Assembly: GCF_002017865.1 (NCBI RefSeq)
Contig: NZ_MTJN01000002.1
Coordinates: 930,001-994,000, forward strand
Length of the DNA: 64,000 nt
From: Rhodoferax fermentans
GTDB lineage: Bacteria; Pseudomonadota; Gammaproteobacteria; Burkholderiales; Burkholderiaceae_C
Direction of reading: 5' to 3'
The notes beneath the pieces are model-generated. The model was not told where the DNA came from. It saw only the letters and a program-made list of their open reading frames with translations, and searched no databases. The translations under genes and the position numbers were made by a program. Shown piece by piece: positions 28,640-37,880 of this stretch; positions within the stretch are counted from its first letter, which is position 1, and the number at the start of each line of letters is the position of its first letter.

Positions 28640-29053
28640 ATGCGAATTCTTCACACCATGCTGCGCGTCGGCAATCTGCAACGCGCGATCGACTTCTACA
28701 CCCAGGTGCTGGGCATGACCCTGCTGCGTCAGTCGGACAACCCCGAGTACAAATACAGCTTGGCCTTTCTCGGCTTCGAGGGCGGCAACCCCGGCCAGGC
28801 CGAGATTGAGCTGACCTACAACTGGGGGGTGGAGAGTTATGAGATGGGTAGCGCCTATGGCCACATCGCGCTGGGGGTGCCAGATGCCAAGGCCGCCTGC
28901 GACAAAATCCGCGCGGCCGGGGGCAAGATCACGCGTGAAGCCGGTCCGGTTCAAGGCGGCAGCACGGTGATCGCTTTTGTGGTTGACCCGGACGGCTACA
29001 AGATTGAGCTGATCGAGCGCGCCGAAGGCAGCGGCGGTCTGGGTTTGCGCTGA
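28640..29053 (+). CDS. gloA: Lactoylglutathione lyase (glyoxalase I)
   Basis: Converts the hemithioacetal of methylglyoxal and glutathione to S-lactoylglutathione. The product is 137 aa. Metal ligands appear at H5 ([10 protein letters not shown]), Glu in AEIELTYNW, His in YGHIALGV and Glu in KIELIER. The core [12 protein letters not shown] motif is present. This is the Ni-type short bacterial form. It sits next to eda, with a converging orientation. Confidence 0.95.
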   Translation: MRILHTMLRVGNLQRAIDFYTQVLGMTLLRQSDNPEYKYSLAFLGFEGGNPGQAEIELTYNWGVESYEMGSAYGHIALGVPDAKAACDKIRAAGGKITREAGPVQGGSTVIAFVVDPDGYKIELIERAEGSGGLGLR

Positions 29054-29089
29054 GACCAGCACCGGGCTGGCGCCAGCGCGGGCCAGACG

Positions 29090-29731
29090 CTATTGGTGCA
29101 AGGCCTTGGTTTCCAGCGCCAGGCGGGTGACACGGCCCCAGTCACCCGACTCGGCCACCTGGGCCGGCACCAGCCAGGAGCCGCCCACACACACCACATT
29201 GGGCAGTGCCAGGAAATCGGGCGCGTTTTGCAGCGTGATGCCGCCAGTGGGGCAAAACTTCACATCAAAAAACGGACCACCCCAGGCCTTGAGCATGCCC
29301 ACACCTCCGGCTTGTACCGCCGGAAAGAACTTGAGCTCGGTGAACCCGTCTTCACTCGCCCGCATGATCTCGCTGCCGGTGGCCACGCCGGGTAGCAGCG
29401 CCAGTTTGGCATCGCGGCAGGCCTGACCGACCGCGCTGGTGTAGCCCGGGCTCACTGCAAAACGGGCCCCGGCATTGGCTGCGGCCTGGGCATCCGACGC
29501 GCTGCGCACCGTGCCAGCACCCACCATGGCCTCGGGCACCTCGCGCGCAATCGCTTCGATACAGGCCAGCGCCTGCGGCGTGCGCAGCGTCACCTCCAGC
29601 ATACGGATACCTCCGGCCAGAAAAGCGCGTGCCAGCGGCACCGCGTGTGCCACATCGTTCAACACAATGACCGGGATCACCGGTGCGTCTTGCATGACCT
29701 GCAGAGCGGTCAAAGAGGTGTTTGCGTTCAT
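29090..29731 (-). CDS. eda: 2-dehydro-3-deoxy-phosphogluconate aldolase
   Basis: Cleaves KDPG to pyruvate and glyceraldehyde 3-phosphate, the last step of the Entner-Doudoroff pathway. The product is 213 aa. The catalytic glutamate and Schiff-base lysine regions appear as GIRMLEVTLRT and FTELKFFPAVQAGG, with CPTGGI near residue 160. It lies 95 bases after edd on the same strand. Confidence 0.95.
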   Translation of the reverse strand: MNANTSLTALQVMQDAPVIPVIVLNDVAHAVPLARAFLAGGIRMLEVTLRTPQALACIEAIAREVPEAMVGAGTVRSASDAQAAANAGARFAVSPGYTSAVGQACRDAKLALLPGVATGSEIMRASEDGFTELKFFPAVQAGGVGMLKAWGGPFFDVKFCPTGGITLQNAPDFLALPNVVCVGGSWLVPAQVAESGDWGRVTRLALETKALHQ

Positions 29732-29826
29732 GAAAACTTTCTAAAAAAAGGAAGAAAAGCACGCCAGGCGAGAACGCCCGGCGGGATCAGGATGACAGGT
29801 GGGGGGGGTGAAGACCGTGCTTGGTA

Positions 29827-31665
29827 TCACAACCAGCTGCAGGCGCCCTCTTCGGCGCTGCTGGCGTTGCGCCGCATGCTGGCAAACAGCGCGCGGCCCA
29901 TGCCCACACCGTTGGCGGCGCGCAAGGCATCGGGCATTTGAGCGACTTCACGTTTTGCCCATTCCGCTTCAGGCACCAGCACCTGCAGGGTGCCGGTCTC
30001 GGCGTCGAGCCGGATCACATCACCGTCGCGCACGCGAGCGAGCGGGCCGCCTGCCACCGCTTCGGGCGAAACGTGAATGGCAGCCGGCACCTTGCCGGAG
30101 GCACCACTCATGCGTCCGTCGGTCACCAGCGCCACGCGGAAACCTTTGCCTTGCAACACCGCCAACGGCGGGGTGAGTTTGTGCAACTCGGGCATGCCAT
30201 TGGCTTTGGGACCCTGCCAGCGCACCACACACACCACGTCCTGGTTGAGTTCGTTGGCGGCAAAGGCTTTTTGCAAGGCGTCCTGCGAGTCAAACACGCG
30301 GCACGGTGCCTCGATCACATGGCGGTCATCGGGCACGGCCGAGATCTTGATCACACTGCGACCCAGGTTACCGAGCAACAATTTCAGGCCGCCGCTGGCG
30401 CTGAACGGCTCACTGGCCGGGCGCACCACAGACTCATCTTTGCTAGCACCAATCTCTTGCCAGATCAGGGCTGGAGACGATTTATCCTCTGAAACCGATG
30501 TCGGGGCTGCAGGCACGCGGGTGTATTCGCGCAACCCACCGGAGCGCACGGTCAACACGTCGGCATGCATGAAACCACCGTCGAGCAGCTCGCGAATCAC
30601 AAAACCGGGACCGCCAGCGGCCTGGAACTGGTTCACATCGGCGCTGCCATTGGGGTAAACACGGGTCAGCAGCGGTACCACGTCCGACAGGGCTGAAAAA
30701 TCATCCCAGTCGATCACGATGCCTGCCGCACGCGCCACCGCCACCCAGTGGATCAGGTGGTTGGTCGAGCCACCGGTGGCCAGCAAGGCCACCATGGCGT
30801 TGACGATACATCGCTCGTCCACCACCAGGCCAATCGGCGGGCACTTGTAGCTGGCCGATCCCAGCACGGTGCGCAGGGCTTCACGTGTGAGTTCCTCGCG
30901 GATGCTGGCGCCCGGGTTGATGAAGGCGGTGCCCGGCACATGCAGACCCATGGCTTCGAGCAACATCTGGTTGCTGTTGGCAGTGCCGTAGAAGGTGCAG
31001 GTGCCCTCGCCGTGGTAGGCCGCCGACTCGGCTGCCAGCAACTCGGGGCGGCCCACCAGGCCTTGGGCGGCCTTTTCACGCACCTTGGATTTGTCGTTGT
31101 TGGACAAGCCGGTGGTCATCGGACCGGCGGGCACAAACACGGTCGGCAAATGGCCAAACTGCAGCGCGCCGATCAGCAGGCCCGGCACAATCTTGTCACA
31201 CACACCCAGCATCAGCGCCCCGGCAAACACATCGTGGCTCAGCGCCACGGCGGTGCCCATGGCGATCACGTCGCGCGAGAAGAGGCTCAACTCCATGCCC
31301 GGCTGGCCCTGGGTGACACCATCACACATCGCCGGCACGCCACCAGCGACCTGGGCGGTGGCGCCAAACAACCGGGCCTCGGCCTTGATCAGGTCGGGGT
31401 AGTGGCCCAGCGGCGCGTGGGCCGACAACATGTCGTTGTAAGCGGTGACGATGCCGATGTTGGGCGCTTTCTCGGCCACCACACGCAACTTGTCGTTGCC
31501 CGGCAAGGCCGCAAACGCATGTGCCACATTGGCGCAACCCATGCGCTGTGCACCCGGCGGGCGTTGCGCGTCGGCCTGTACCTGCGCCAGATAGGCGCTG
31601 CGTGTGGGTTGGCTGCGCTGGATGATGCGCTGGGTGACGGCGTCAACGGTGGTATTGAGTTTCAT
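29827..31665 (-). CDS. edd: Phosphogluconate dehydratase
   Basis: Dehydrates 6-phosphogluconate to KDPG, the committed Entner-Doudoroff step. It is an IlvD/Edd-family 4Fe-4S enzyme of 612 aa. Cluster and active-site segments include [44 protein letters not shown] and [22 protein letters not shown]. The stretch around residues 390-405 ([14 protein letters not shown]) looks slightly longer than usual. With eda downstream this forms a two-gene unit. Confidence 0.95.
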   Translation of the reverse strand: MKLNTTVDAVTQRIIQRSQPTRSAYLAQVQADAQRPPGAQRMGCANVAHAFAALPGNDKLRVVAEKAPNIGIVTAYNDMLSAHAPLGHYPDLIKAEARLFGATAQVAGGVPAMCDGVTQGQPGMELSLFSRDVIAMGTAVALSHDVFAGALMLGVCDKIVPGLLIGALQFGHLPTVFVPAGPMTTGLSNNDKSKVREKAAQGLVGRPELLAAESAAYHGEGTCTFYGTANSNQMLLEAMGLHVPGTAFINPGASIREELTREALRTVLGSASYKCPPIGLVVDERCIVNAMVALLATGGSTNHLIHWVAVARAAGIVIDWDDFSALSDVVPLLTRVYPNGSADVNQFQAAGGPGFVIRELLDGGFMHADVLTVRSGGLREYTRVPAAPTSVSEDKSSPALIWQEIGASKDESVVRPASEPFSASGGLKLLLGNLGRSVIKISAVPDDRHVIEAPCRVFDSQDALQKAFAANELNQDVVCVVRWQGPKANGMPELHKLTPPLAVLQGKGFRVALVTDGRMSGASGKVPAAIHVSPEAVAGGPLARVRDGDVIRLDAETGTLQVLVPEAEWAKREVAQMPDALRAANGVGMGRALFASMRRNASSAEEGACSWL

Positions 31666-31682
31666 GATGGTTGAAATTTTTA

Positions 31683-31695
31683 GTAACTAAATTAC
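31683..31695. promoter_or_regulatory. Short inverted repeat upstream of edd (possible operator)
   Basis: GTAA and TTAC flank CTAAA, 18 bases before the edd start. The position suits a repressor such as HexR or a GntR-type protein, but the match to the HexR consensus is poor, so the regulator is a guess. Confidence 0.3.
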
Positions 31696-31805
31696 ATACT
31701 CAATGGTAACCCAGTCTGGTCTCTGGCGGTGTTTCAACAGGTACTTGGCGGTTACGAGCGCCTCTTCGGCACCCTCGCTCCAGACTGCTTCTTTATACTG
31801 CCGAC

Positions 31806-32459
31806 ATGACCACATTAGCCGACCTGCGCAAAAGTTACGAACGTGCCGAACTCAACGAAGACGCCTCCCACGCCGACCCGCTGAAACAGTTTGAGCAATG
31901 GCTGCAAGAAGCCATCCACGCCGAAGTGCCCGAACCCAATGCGATGACGCTGGCCACCGTGAGCAGCGATCTGCGCCCGAGCACCCGCGTGGTGTTGATC
32001 AAGGCTTATGACGAACGCGGCATTGTCTGGTACACCAATTACGACTCTCGCAAAGGCCAGGAACTGGCGGGCAACCCCTATGCGGCCTTGCAGTTCCACT
32101 GGGTTGAGCTCGAACGTGTGGTGCGCATCGAAGGTGTCGTGAAAAAAGTCAGTGAAACCGAGAGTGACACCTACTTCCACAGCCGCCCGCTCGACAGCCG
32201 CATTGGTGCCTGGGCCAGCCCGCAAAGCCAGGTGATCAGCGGGCGCGGGGTGTTGGTGGCCAACGCGGCCAGGTATGGCGCCCAGTTTCTGCTGCAACCG
32301 CCCCGCCCGCCCCACTGGGGCGGTTACCGCCTGAAACCCGAGCGCTGGGAGTTCTGGCAAGGGCGCAAGAGCCGCCTGCACGACAGGCTTCGTTATGGCC
32401 TGCAGCCCTTATCTGACAAGGGCTCACAACTATGGATTCGAGAGCGACTGGCACCCTGA
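31806..32459 (+). CDS. pdxH: Pyridoxamine/pyridoxine 5'-phosphate oxidase with repeat-derived C-terminal insert
   Basis: FMN-dependent enzyme of vitamin B6 salvage and synthesis, 217 aa. It contains [24 protein letters not shown] and the LRYG...WIRERLAP end. In relatives the final part is a short RY-x-WxxxRLAP segment. Here about nine extra residues (199-207, LQPLSDKGS) are encoded by a palindromic repeat, while the terminal WIRERLAP is kept in frame. The last 28 bases overlap the TonB-like gene. Confidence 0.94.
   Translation: MTTLADLRKSYERAELNEDASHADPLKQFEQWLQEAIHAEVPEPNAMTLATVSSDLRPSTRVVLIKAYDERGIVWYTNYDSRKGQELAGNPYAALQFHWVELERVVRIEGVVKKVSETESDTYFHSRPLDSRIGAWASPQSQVISGRGVLVANAARYGAQFLLQPPRPPHWGGYRLKPERWEFWQGRKSRLHDRLRYGLQPLSDKGSQLWIRERLAP
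32404..32424 (+). repeat. Palindromic repeat copy inside pdxH, next to the tonB-like start
   Basis: AGCCCTT and AAGGGCT arms around ATCTGAC. The AAGGG of the right arm lies nine bases before the ATG of the next gene and could act as its Shine-Dalgarno. The following AACTAT resembles the AGCTAT flank. Confidence 0.8.
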
Positions 32460-33043
32460 ATTTGGGTTTAACCAGAGCTTGGGGGGGCCTGCTGTGCGCC
32501 TTGCTGGTGTCGCTGCTGCTGCATGCGCTGCTGCTCTGGCCGTCCCACCAGATCTGGCAGCTGCCCTCTTGGCTGCGCGGCCAGCCGGACCAGCGGGTGA
32601 TCCTGAGGGTGGTGCGCCCCGCCCAAAGCGAGCCACAGACAGCACACCAGCCGCCCCAGCAGGCGCCTGCGTTGGCACCGCCTGCACCTCAGCCCACTGA
32701 ACCAGAGGAGCAGTCGCTCCCACCACAGCCACCGTCAAATCCGGAACGGCTGCCAGACAGCGAGAACGGTTATTTGCCCGCAGAGTTTCTTTCCCGCACG
32801 GCATTGCCCGCCAGCGAGATCGAGCTGCAAGACCTTGCGGCACCCGAGGCGCCTGGCCGCCTGCAACTGCTGCTGTGGATCAATCAGGCAGGGGAAGTGA
32901 CCCAGGTGGACGTGGAGGCGAGCGACGCACCAGACTGGTTTACCCAAGAAGTGACACAGCGGTTCAAACAGGCCGTGTTTGAACCGGGGCTCAGAGCTGG
33001 CCGAGCCGTGGCCAGCCTGATGCGCATCGAGGTGCTGTTCTGA
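32432..33043 (+). CDS. TonB-like energy-transducer protein
   Basis: 203-aa protein with one N-terminal membrane segment (about residues 15-36, [17 protein letters not shown]). A Pro/Gln-rich periplasmic stretch spans residues 60-110, and a C-terminal TonB-like fold contains [19 protein letters not shown] and [14 protein letters not shown]. This is the TonB architecture, but no ExbB/ExbD genes are adjacent. The start overlaps the end of pdxH and lies at the edge of a palindromic repeat. No other suitable start is seen. Confidence 0.7.
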   Translation: MDSRATGTLNLGLTRAWGGLLCALLVSLLLHALLLWPSHQIWQLPSWLRGQPDQRVILRVVRPAQSEPQTAHQPPQQAPALAPPAPQPTEPEEQSLPPQPPSNPERLPDSENGYLPAEFLSRTALPASEIELQDLAAPEAPGRLQLLLWINQAGEVTQVDVEASDAPDWFTQEVTQRFKQAVFEPGLRAGRAVASLMRIEVLF

Positions 33044-33079
33044 GGATCACAGCGCCTGCGCCCGGCCTGTCACCCCCGC

Positions 33080-34828
33080 TCAGAAACTCTCCCACTCATC
33101 GTTGCCAGCCTTGCCGCCACTGTCATGAGGCAGGCTGGCCGCTTTAGGTGCTGGTTTGTTCGCCAGCTTGGCGGTCACCGTGCTGCTGGCTGCCACCGGT
33201 TTGGAGACGTTGGGCCGGATGGCTGCACTGCTGCGTGCCGCAGGTGCCGAAAAACCGTGATCCTGTCCCGACGCAAGTTTGAACACCGCCACTGTTTGCA
33301 CCAGATCCTGTGCCTGACTCTTGAGGCTGCTGGCCGCTGCGGCCATTTCTTCCACCAAAGCCGCGTTTTGCTGGGTGACCTGGTCCATCTGCTGGATGGC
33401 TTCCCCAATCTGGCCCACACCCTGGCTTTGCTCGGTGCTGGCTGCACTGATCTCACCCATGATGTCGTTGACCCGGCGAATGGAGGCCACTACTTCGGTC
33501 ATGGTGGTACCGGCCTGGTCCACCAGGGCTGTACCTTGTTCGACCCGCTCGACACTGGTGCTGATCAGGGTCTTGATTTCTTTGGCGGCTTCAGCACTGC
33601 GGCCTGCCAAGCTGCGCACTTCACTGGCCACCACCGCAAAACCACGACCCTGTTCACCCGCACGGGCGGCTTCGACCGCCGCATTCAACGCGAGGATGTT
33701 GGTCTGGAAGGCGATGCCGTCGATCACACTGATGATGTCGCTGATCTTGCGGCTAGCTTCATTGATGCCTTTCATGGTGTCCACCACCTGGGCGACGACT
33801 TCACCGCCCTTGATGGCCACCGAGCTGGCGTTTTGGGCGAGCTGGTTGGCCTGACGGGCGTTGTCGGCGTTTTGTTTGACGGTGGAACTGAGCTCTTCCA
33901 TGGAAGCGGCTGTTTCCTCCAGAGCGCTGGCCTGTTCTTCGGTGCGTTGGCTCAGGTCGTTGTTGCCCTGGGCGATCTCGGAGCTGGCGGTGGCCACCGA
34001 GTCGGAGCCGGCGCGTACCTTGGAGACCACACTCACTAAGCCTGTTTGCATGCGGGCCATGGCTGCCATCACACTGGTCGTATCTCCACTGCGAACCTGC
34101 AAAGTGGCAGTCAGATCGCCATCAGCCACAAGGCTGGCTGCATGGCTCAAATCGGCTGGCTCGGCCCCCAGCGCACGGGTCAGGCTTCGGGTAATGAGTA
34201 CGCCCGCCAATACGGCCACTCCAAACACAAATAAGCAGACAGTGATCAAGACAACTCGCTGCGTGACGTAGATGGCTTCCGACTCTTCTACCAACTCGAC
34301 GGAACGCGCTGCCGTGAAATCCGCATAGTTGGTTTCAGCTTTAGCCAATGCCGCCAAAAGAGGGCGGCATTCCGTATTCATTTTTGCAATGGCTTCTTCA
34401 TGCTTGTTACTGAGGGTCAACTCAACAATACCCATGGCCACTGGTGCGTATGATTGTTCAATCTTGTCGATCTCGGCAATCAAGCGACGCGCTTCGTCTG
34501 ATACATCAGCCTCTTTGGCCATCTCTTTGAGTTTGGCCATGCGCTGCCCCACATCTTTATGCGCTTGCAAGACGTTGTTTTTCTCAATGGCCAAGTCTTG
34601 TGGTTGTGTCACCAACACCAGATTGCGCGCCGCTATGGCACGACTGTCCACCGCTTGTCGCACGCCAGCTGCCATCTGGGCCTGTGCGTTGATGCCATTG
34701 ATGTAGTTTTCAAAACGATCGTGGGCATCGTTGAGCATCTTCGCGGAAAAGCCAGATACCAGTAAAACCATCAAGGCCAGTCCACCAAACGACCAAGCCA
34801 ACTTTGTACGTACCGTCAAATTGTTCAT
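33080..34828 (-). CDS. Methyl-accepting chemotaxis protein with C-terminal tether
   Basis: Inner-membrane chemoreceptor of 582 aa. TM1 lies at residues 11-28. A four-helix-bundle-type periplasmic sensor follows to about residue 190, then TM2 ([19 protein letters not shown]), a HAMP region and a long coiled-coil signalling domain. The hairpin tip [40 protein letters not shown] sequence is intact. The C-terminus ends EWESF after a flexible Ala/Pro linker, matching the xWxxF pentapeptide to which CheR/CheB bind in Tar/Tsr-like receptors. cheW lies immediately upstream. Confidence 0.94.
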   Translation of the reverse strand: MNNLTVRTKLAWSFGGLALMVLLVSGFSAKMLNDAHDRFENYINGINAQAQMAAGVRQAVDSRAIAARNLVLVTQPQDLAIEKNNVLQAHKDVGQRMAKLKEMAKEADVSDEARRLIAEIDKIEQSYAPVAMGIVELTLSNKHEEAIAKMNTECRPLLAALAKAETNYADFTAARSVELVEESEAIYVTQRVVLITVCLFVFGVAVLAGVLITRSLTRALGAEPADLSHAASLVADGDLTATLQVRSGDTTSVMAAMARMQTGLVSVVSKVRAGSDSVATASSEIAQGNNDLSQRTEEQASALEETAASMEELSSTVKQNADNARQANQLAQNASSVAIKGGEVVAQVVDTMKGINEASRKISDIISVIDGIAFQTNILALNAAVEAARAGEQGRGFAVVASEVRSLAGRSAEAAKEIKTLISTSVERVEQGTALVDQAGTTMTEVVASIRRVNDIMGEISAASTEQSQGVGQIGEAIQQMDQVTQQNAALVEEMAAAASSLKSQAQDLVQTVAVFKLASGQDHGFSAPAARSSAAIRPNVSKPVAASSTVTAKLANKPAPKAASLPHDSGGKAGNDEWESF

Positions 34829-34855
34829 AGGAAATTCCAGGTAGTTGCAGCTGTT

Positions 34856-35368
34856 TCAAGCCATTGAAGGATCTATGCCCATGTCCGAACTGGACATGAG
34901 TTTTCCGATGTCGATCAGGATCAGCATGCGGTTTTCCAGCGAGCCTATGGCCAGCAGGTGGTCGCTGCCAATGGCCGATGACAGCTCGGGCACCGGGCGT
35001 AATTGCTCCGGGCTCAGGGTGATGACGTCTGAGACCCCATCGACCACCATGCCCACCACCCGGCTGCCGATGTTGAGAACAATCACCACAGTGAAGTGGT
35101 CGTAATTGACCGGGTTGAGCTTGAACTTGATACGCATGTCCACCACCGGCACGATCACACCGCGCAGGTTGACCACCCCCAAAATGTGTTCAGGCGCATT
35201 GGCCATGCGGGTGGGACGCTCGAAGGAGCGAATTTCCTGCACCCGCAGGATGTCGATGCCGTACTCTTCCTCACCCAGCTTGAATGCCAGGAACTCACTG
35301 ACAGCCAAGGCCCGGTTCACGTCCGTGACAGGTGTCGCTCCATGATGCGCAGCGTCTGTGCTTTCCAT
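34856..35368 (-). CDS. cheW: Chemotaxis coupling protein CheW
   Basis: Adaptor linking receptors to the CheA kinase, 170 aa. It contains FLAFKLGEEEYGIDILRVQEIR, ILGVVNLRGVIVPVVDMR and VVDGVSDVITL, the typical CheW core. The start MESTDAAHH at 35368 is supported by GGAGG six bases upstream, whereas the upstream ATG at 35380 has no such site. The gene pairs with the chemoreceptor downstream, 27 bases apart. Confidence 0.94.
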   Translation of the reverse strand: MESTDAAHHGATPVTDVNRALAVSEFLAFKLGEEEYGIDILRVQEIRSFERPTRMANAPEHILGVVNLRGVIVPVVDMRIKFKLNPVNYDHFTVVIVLNIGSRVVGMVVDGVSDVITLSPEQLRPVPELSSAIGSDHLLAIGSLENRMLILIDIGKLMSSSDMGIDPSMA

Positions 35369-35631
35369 GTTTACCTCCATATTTTCAACATCAAACCATA
35401 CAATTTGACAAAATTATATATTAATTGATAAATTTTGCATGTTTCGATAAAAATTCGAAGCTAGGTGTTCAGAACAGGCTGAGTAGCCAGAGCGAATCAC
35501 TTGGAAGGGGCGTGGCAGGTGGCCGCATCAAAGTCCTGCCCCAACCAGTGTGAGGGCGGCACCACAACGCGTCAAGTCAAGACACATCGGGACAAACCCG
35601 GCAGAAGCGCCGGGCCCGCAGTGCCAAAACC
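35369..35631. other. Intergenic region upstream of cheW, AT-rich
   Basis: The first 90 bases next to cheW are strikingly AT-rich (a TTATATATTAATTGATAAA-like stretch), unlike the surrounding DNA, and probably hold the cheW-mcp promoter. The remainder up to the permease stop holds no gene I can support. Confidence 0.4.
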
Positions 35632-36594
35632 TCAGCCGAGCCAGCCCACCAAAGCCATCACCAGCGAAATCGTCAACAGGCCCAACAAGGTCGACACCGC
35701 CAGGCTGGCGGTCACCAGTTCTTGTGCGACCTCGTAACGCTGGGCAAACAGGAACACATTGGCGCCCATGGGCAAGGCGGCGGTGACGATCATCACGTTC
35801 AGGGTGGGGCCTGCCATGCCCAGCCCCCAGCCCAAAAGTGCTACCAGCAATGGCAGGGCCAGGTTTTTCAGCAGGCTGATGCCCAAAGCCGCTTTCAGGT
35901 GGGTGCCAATCTGCACCTGTGTCAGCATCGCACCCACCAGCACCAGCGCCACCGGCCCAAAGGCACTGCCCAGCAATTGCAGCGGCCGGTCCACCACCTC
36001 GGGCAACACCAGCCCGGTCTGCGCAAACAACAAACCCGCAATGATCGGCATCGGCACCGGGTGGATCAGGCCACCTTTCAAGGCCAGCAACACCGTCAGT
36101 GCCATGTGCTGCTGGCCGCCCTGCCCGGCCAGGCGCGCCTGGCGTGCACTGGCCATCTCCAGCACCACGGTGGTGATGGTCAACATCACCAGCAAATGCA
36201 CCGACACCAGGGTCAGCAGCGTGACCATGCCGGCCTGCCCGTAGGCCAGGCTGATCAGCGGGATACCGATCATCACGGTGTTGCTGAAGGTGCAGGCCAG
36301 CGCCAGCACGGCGGCCCGGTGGTCGCGGCCCTTGCCCACAAAAACGCCCATGAACAGCAGCAGCACGGCGGCGAAGTACATGAGCAGTGGCCTGAAGTTG
36401 AGCTGCTCCACATGCACCGTGCTCATGGTGCGAAACAGCAAGGCCGGTGTGAGCACCGAAAACACCAGGTTGGAGAGGTCTTTGTTGGCCTCGACCCGGA
36501 TCAGTCCAGCTCGAACCGCGATGAAGCCGATAGCAATCAAAAAAACCACGGGCAACAAGGCCGAGACAACAGGACTGTTCACTTCAAACAACAC
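35632..36594 (-). CDS. AEC-family auxin-efflux-carrier-type permease
   Basis: Membrane transporter of about 320 aa with eight to ten hydrophobic helices. Landmarks are LPVVFLIAIGFIAVRAGLI at the N-terminus and ACTFSNTVMIGIPLISLAYG, typical of the AEC family. The substrate is unknown. The only in-frame ATG is far upstream (36789), so I propose a GTG at 36594 (or 36582). No strong ribosome-binding site settles this. Confidence 0.8.
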   Translation of the reverse strand: MLFEVNSPVVSALLPVVFLIAIGFIAVRAGLIRVEANKDLSNLVFSVLTPALLFRTMSTVHVEQLNFRPLLMYFAAVLLLFMGVFVGKGRDHRAAVLALACTFSNTVMIGIPLISLAYGQAGMVTLLTLVSVHLLVMLTITTVVLEMASARQARLAGQGGQQHMALTVLLALKGGLIHPVPMPIIAGLLFAQTGLVLPEVVDRPLQLLGSAFGPVALVLVGAMLTQVQIGTHLKAALGISLLKNLALPLLVALLGWGLGMAGPTLNVMIVTAALPMGANVFLFAQRYEVAQELVTASLAVSTLLGLLTISLVMALVGWLG

Positions 36595-36624
36595 ATGGGA
36601 TAACAAAGACAACGCATGAAAACA

Positions 36625-36660
36625 CAAAAACCACCCAGGCGCTGGCCAGGGTGGTTTTTG
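36625..36660. terminator. Bidirectional intrinsic terminator
   Basis: A perfect 12-bp stem, CAAAAACCACCC/GGGTGGTTTTTG, around a 12-base loop has T-rich flanks on both strands. It lies after the DUF3149 gene and just before the AEC permease. Confidence 0.85.
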
Positions 36661-36715
36661 AATGCTGATAGCCGGGGGGGTGACGCTCAGGTCGGCCGCC
36701 CGGCCAGACAGGGCG

Positions 36716-36859
36716 TTATTTGTGCGCGCTACGTTCGGCCTCAGCCATTTTTTTCCGCAACACAACATAGGCATAACCCAGACCCGCAATCATCGCGGCG
36801 ATGACCACAACACTCATCAGCCCGTAGTCGGTGGAAAAAAGATCTTGCAACGCTTTCAT
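36716..36859 (-). CDS. DUF3149-type single-helix membrane mini-protein
   Basis: 47-aa protein beginning MKALQDLFSTDYGLMSVVVI, with one hydrophobic segment (residues 15-34) followed by the basic VLRKKMAEAE. This matches DUF3149, a family of tiny CcoQ-like membrane proteins in betaproteobacteria. AAGGAG lies seven bases before the ATG, strong support that it is translated. An FNR-like box lies about 70 bases upstream, and a terminator follows. Confidence 0.8.
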   Translation of the reverse strand: MKALQDLFSTDYGLMSVVVIAAMIAGLGYAYVVLRKKMAEAERSAHK

Positions 36860-36931
36860 GGTTTGGCTCCTTGTCAATCAGGTCAATACGGCCCAAAGAC
36901 CCTACTGTGCGACAGGAATTGCACTCAAAAC

Positions 36932-36945
36932 ATGACAAGGATCAA
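36932..36945 (-). promoter_or_regulatory. FNR-like box upstream of the DUF3149 gene
   Basis: Read on the minus strand it is TTGAT-CCTT-GTCAT. The first half is a perfect FNR/Anr half-site, and the second matches at four of five positions. It lies 73 bases before the start codon, a plausible activator position. Confidence 0.4.
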
Positions 36946-36990
36946 GTCCAGCCCAGATTCAAAGCAGAAACCGCGTTTGGACGGGCGGGT

Positions 36991-37530
36991 TCACCTGGTT
37001 TGCTGGCCATCGAGCATGCGGTAATACAGACCCGTCGGGTCGTCTGACAACACGGCCAAGGTGCCCTCCACCAGCACCGGCTCCAGCGAGTACTTGACCG
37101 GTGTGCGGGTCTTGACTTCGATCATGCTCTCGGGCCCGCCAGGTGTACAAAAGGCGCAGGTCAACGGCACCGAGGTCAAGAGGAAATGGGTCTGTTTCTG
37201 GCCCGGGCTCAGCGGCATCATGAAACCCTGCACCCGCTGGGTTTTGCCGTCCAACGCCAGCACCGCGGCGGGAAAGGTCGGCAGCACCCGCTTCTTGACC
37301 ACGCTGACCTTGACATCCGACAGCAGCGACCAGGGCAACACATCGGCACGTTCGACCAGCGGCGCAAACGGGCTGTTGGGGCTGTGCACACCCGGGCCGG
37401 CCCCCGAAGGCACACCGGCGATCGGCGAACTCAGCTGCGCCAGGGCAGGCGCGGCTGCCGCCAACAGCAGGACAGACAGCGCCAGACCCCGCCAGCCCAA
37501 GCGACCTTCTCTGCGCACCCAATCACCCAT
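36991..37530 (-). CDS. DUF3299 periplasmic protein
   Basis: 179-aa protein with a signal peptide (hydrophobic residues 14-28, then ALAQLSS). The DUF3299 core includes VKKRVLPTFPAAVLALDGK, GFMMPLSPGQKQTHFLL and the paired cysteines PLTCAFCTPGGPE. DUF3299 proteins often accompany an FtsX-like permease and an ABC ATPase, exactly as here. AAAGGGG lies before the ATG. A metal-handling role is likely but inferred. Confidence 0.75.
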   Translation of the reverse strand: MGDWVRREGRLGWRGLALSVLLLAAAAPALAQLSSPIAGVPSGAGPGVHSPNSPFAPLVERADVLPWSLLSDVKVSVVKKRVLPTFPAAVLALDGKTQRVQGFMMPLSPGQKQTHFLLTSVPLTCAFCTPGGPESMIEVKTRTPVKYSLEPVLVEGTLAVLSDDPTGLYYRMLDGQQTR

Positions 37531-37560
37531 GGACGACCCCTTTTTTGAAACCCACTGATG

Positions 37561-37809
37561 TTAGTGCGTGTGTTTCATGCCGCAAAACTTGCCAATCGCC
37601 AGGCCCTTGCATTCCACCTGCAGCTGCTTTTCACAGACCTCGTCAGACTTGCCCGACTCCAGGCATTTGGCGGCATTTTCGTGCGCGGTGGCCATGGCCC
37701 GGTGGCGCGCAATGTCCTCTTGCGTGGCTTTGTCCAGTAGCGTCGTGGCAGCTATGCCAAAAGTAGCAAATGACCCCATCAACATAAGGGCTAGAAGGCT
37801 TTTTTTCAT
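37561..37809 (-). CDS. Small periplasmic Cys/His-containing protein, function unknown
   Basis: 82 aa with an N-terminal signal sequence (about residues 1-21, ending GIAATT). The mature part has cysteines at 49, 59, 67 and 76 and histidines at 36, 43, 80 and 82, ending GMKHTH. I do not recognise the family. The four regularly spaced cysteines suggest two disulfides or a metal site. GGAG six bases before the ATG supports translation. It lies between the FtsX-like permease and DUF3299 genes. Confidence 0.65.
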   Translation of the reverse strand: MKKSLLALMLMGSFATFGIAATTLLDKATQEDIARHRAMATAHENAAKCLESGKSDEVCEKQLQVECKGLAIGKFCGMKHTH

Positions 37810-37880
37810 ACAAACTCCAGACTAAGTTCTAGGGGAAACGACAACAACAGATCGGGGCAGAGCAGCAGCCACATCGGACC

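Noticed and set aside
30440-30510. Possible repeat-derived insert in edd around [14 protein letters not shown]
   Set aside because: The segment is slightly longer than expected, but no paired arms or flanks of the repeat family are visible.
35400-35460. Possible sigma-28 (flagellar) promoter in the AT-rich cheW upstream region
   Set aside because: A TAAA and a CGATAA-like element exist on the plus strand, but they point away from cheW and the spacing is too short.
37781-37805. AAGGGCTAGAAGG resembling half a palindromic repeat within the small Cys/His protein gene
   Set aside because: Only one arm is present and it encodes part of a normal signal peptide, so chance similarity is more likely.
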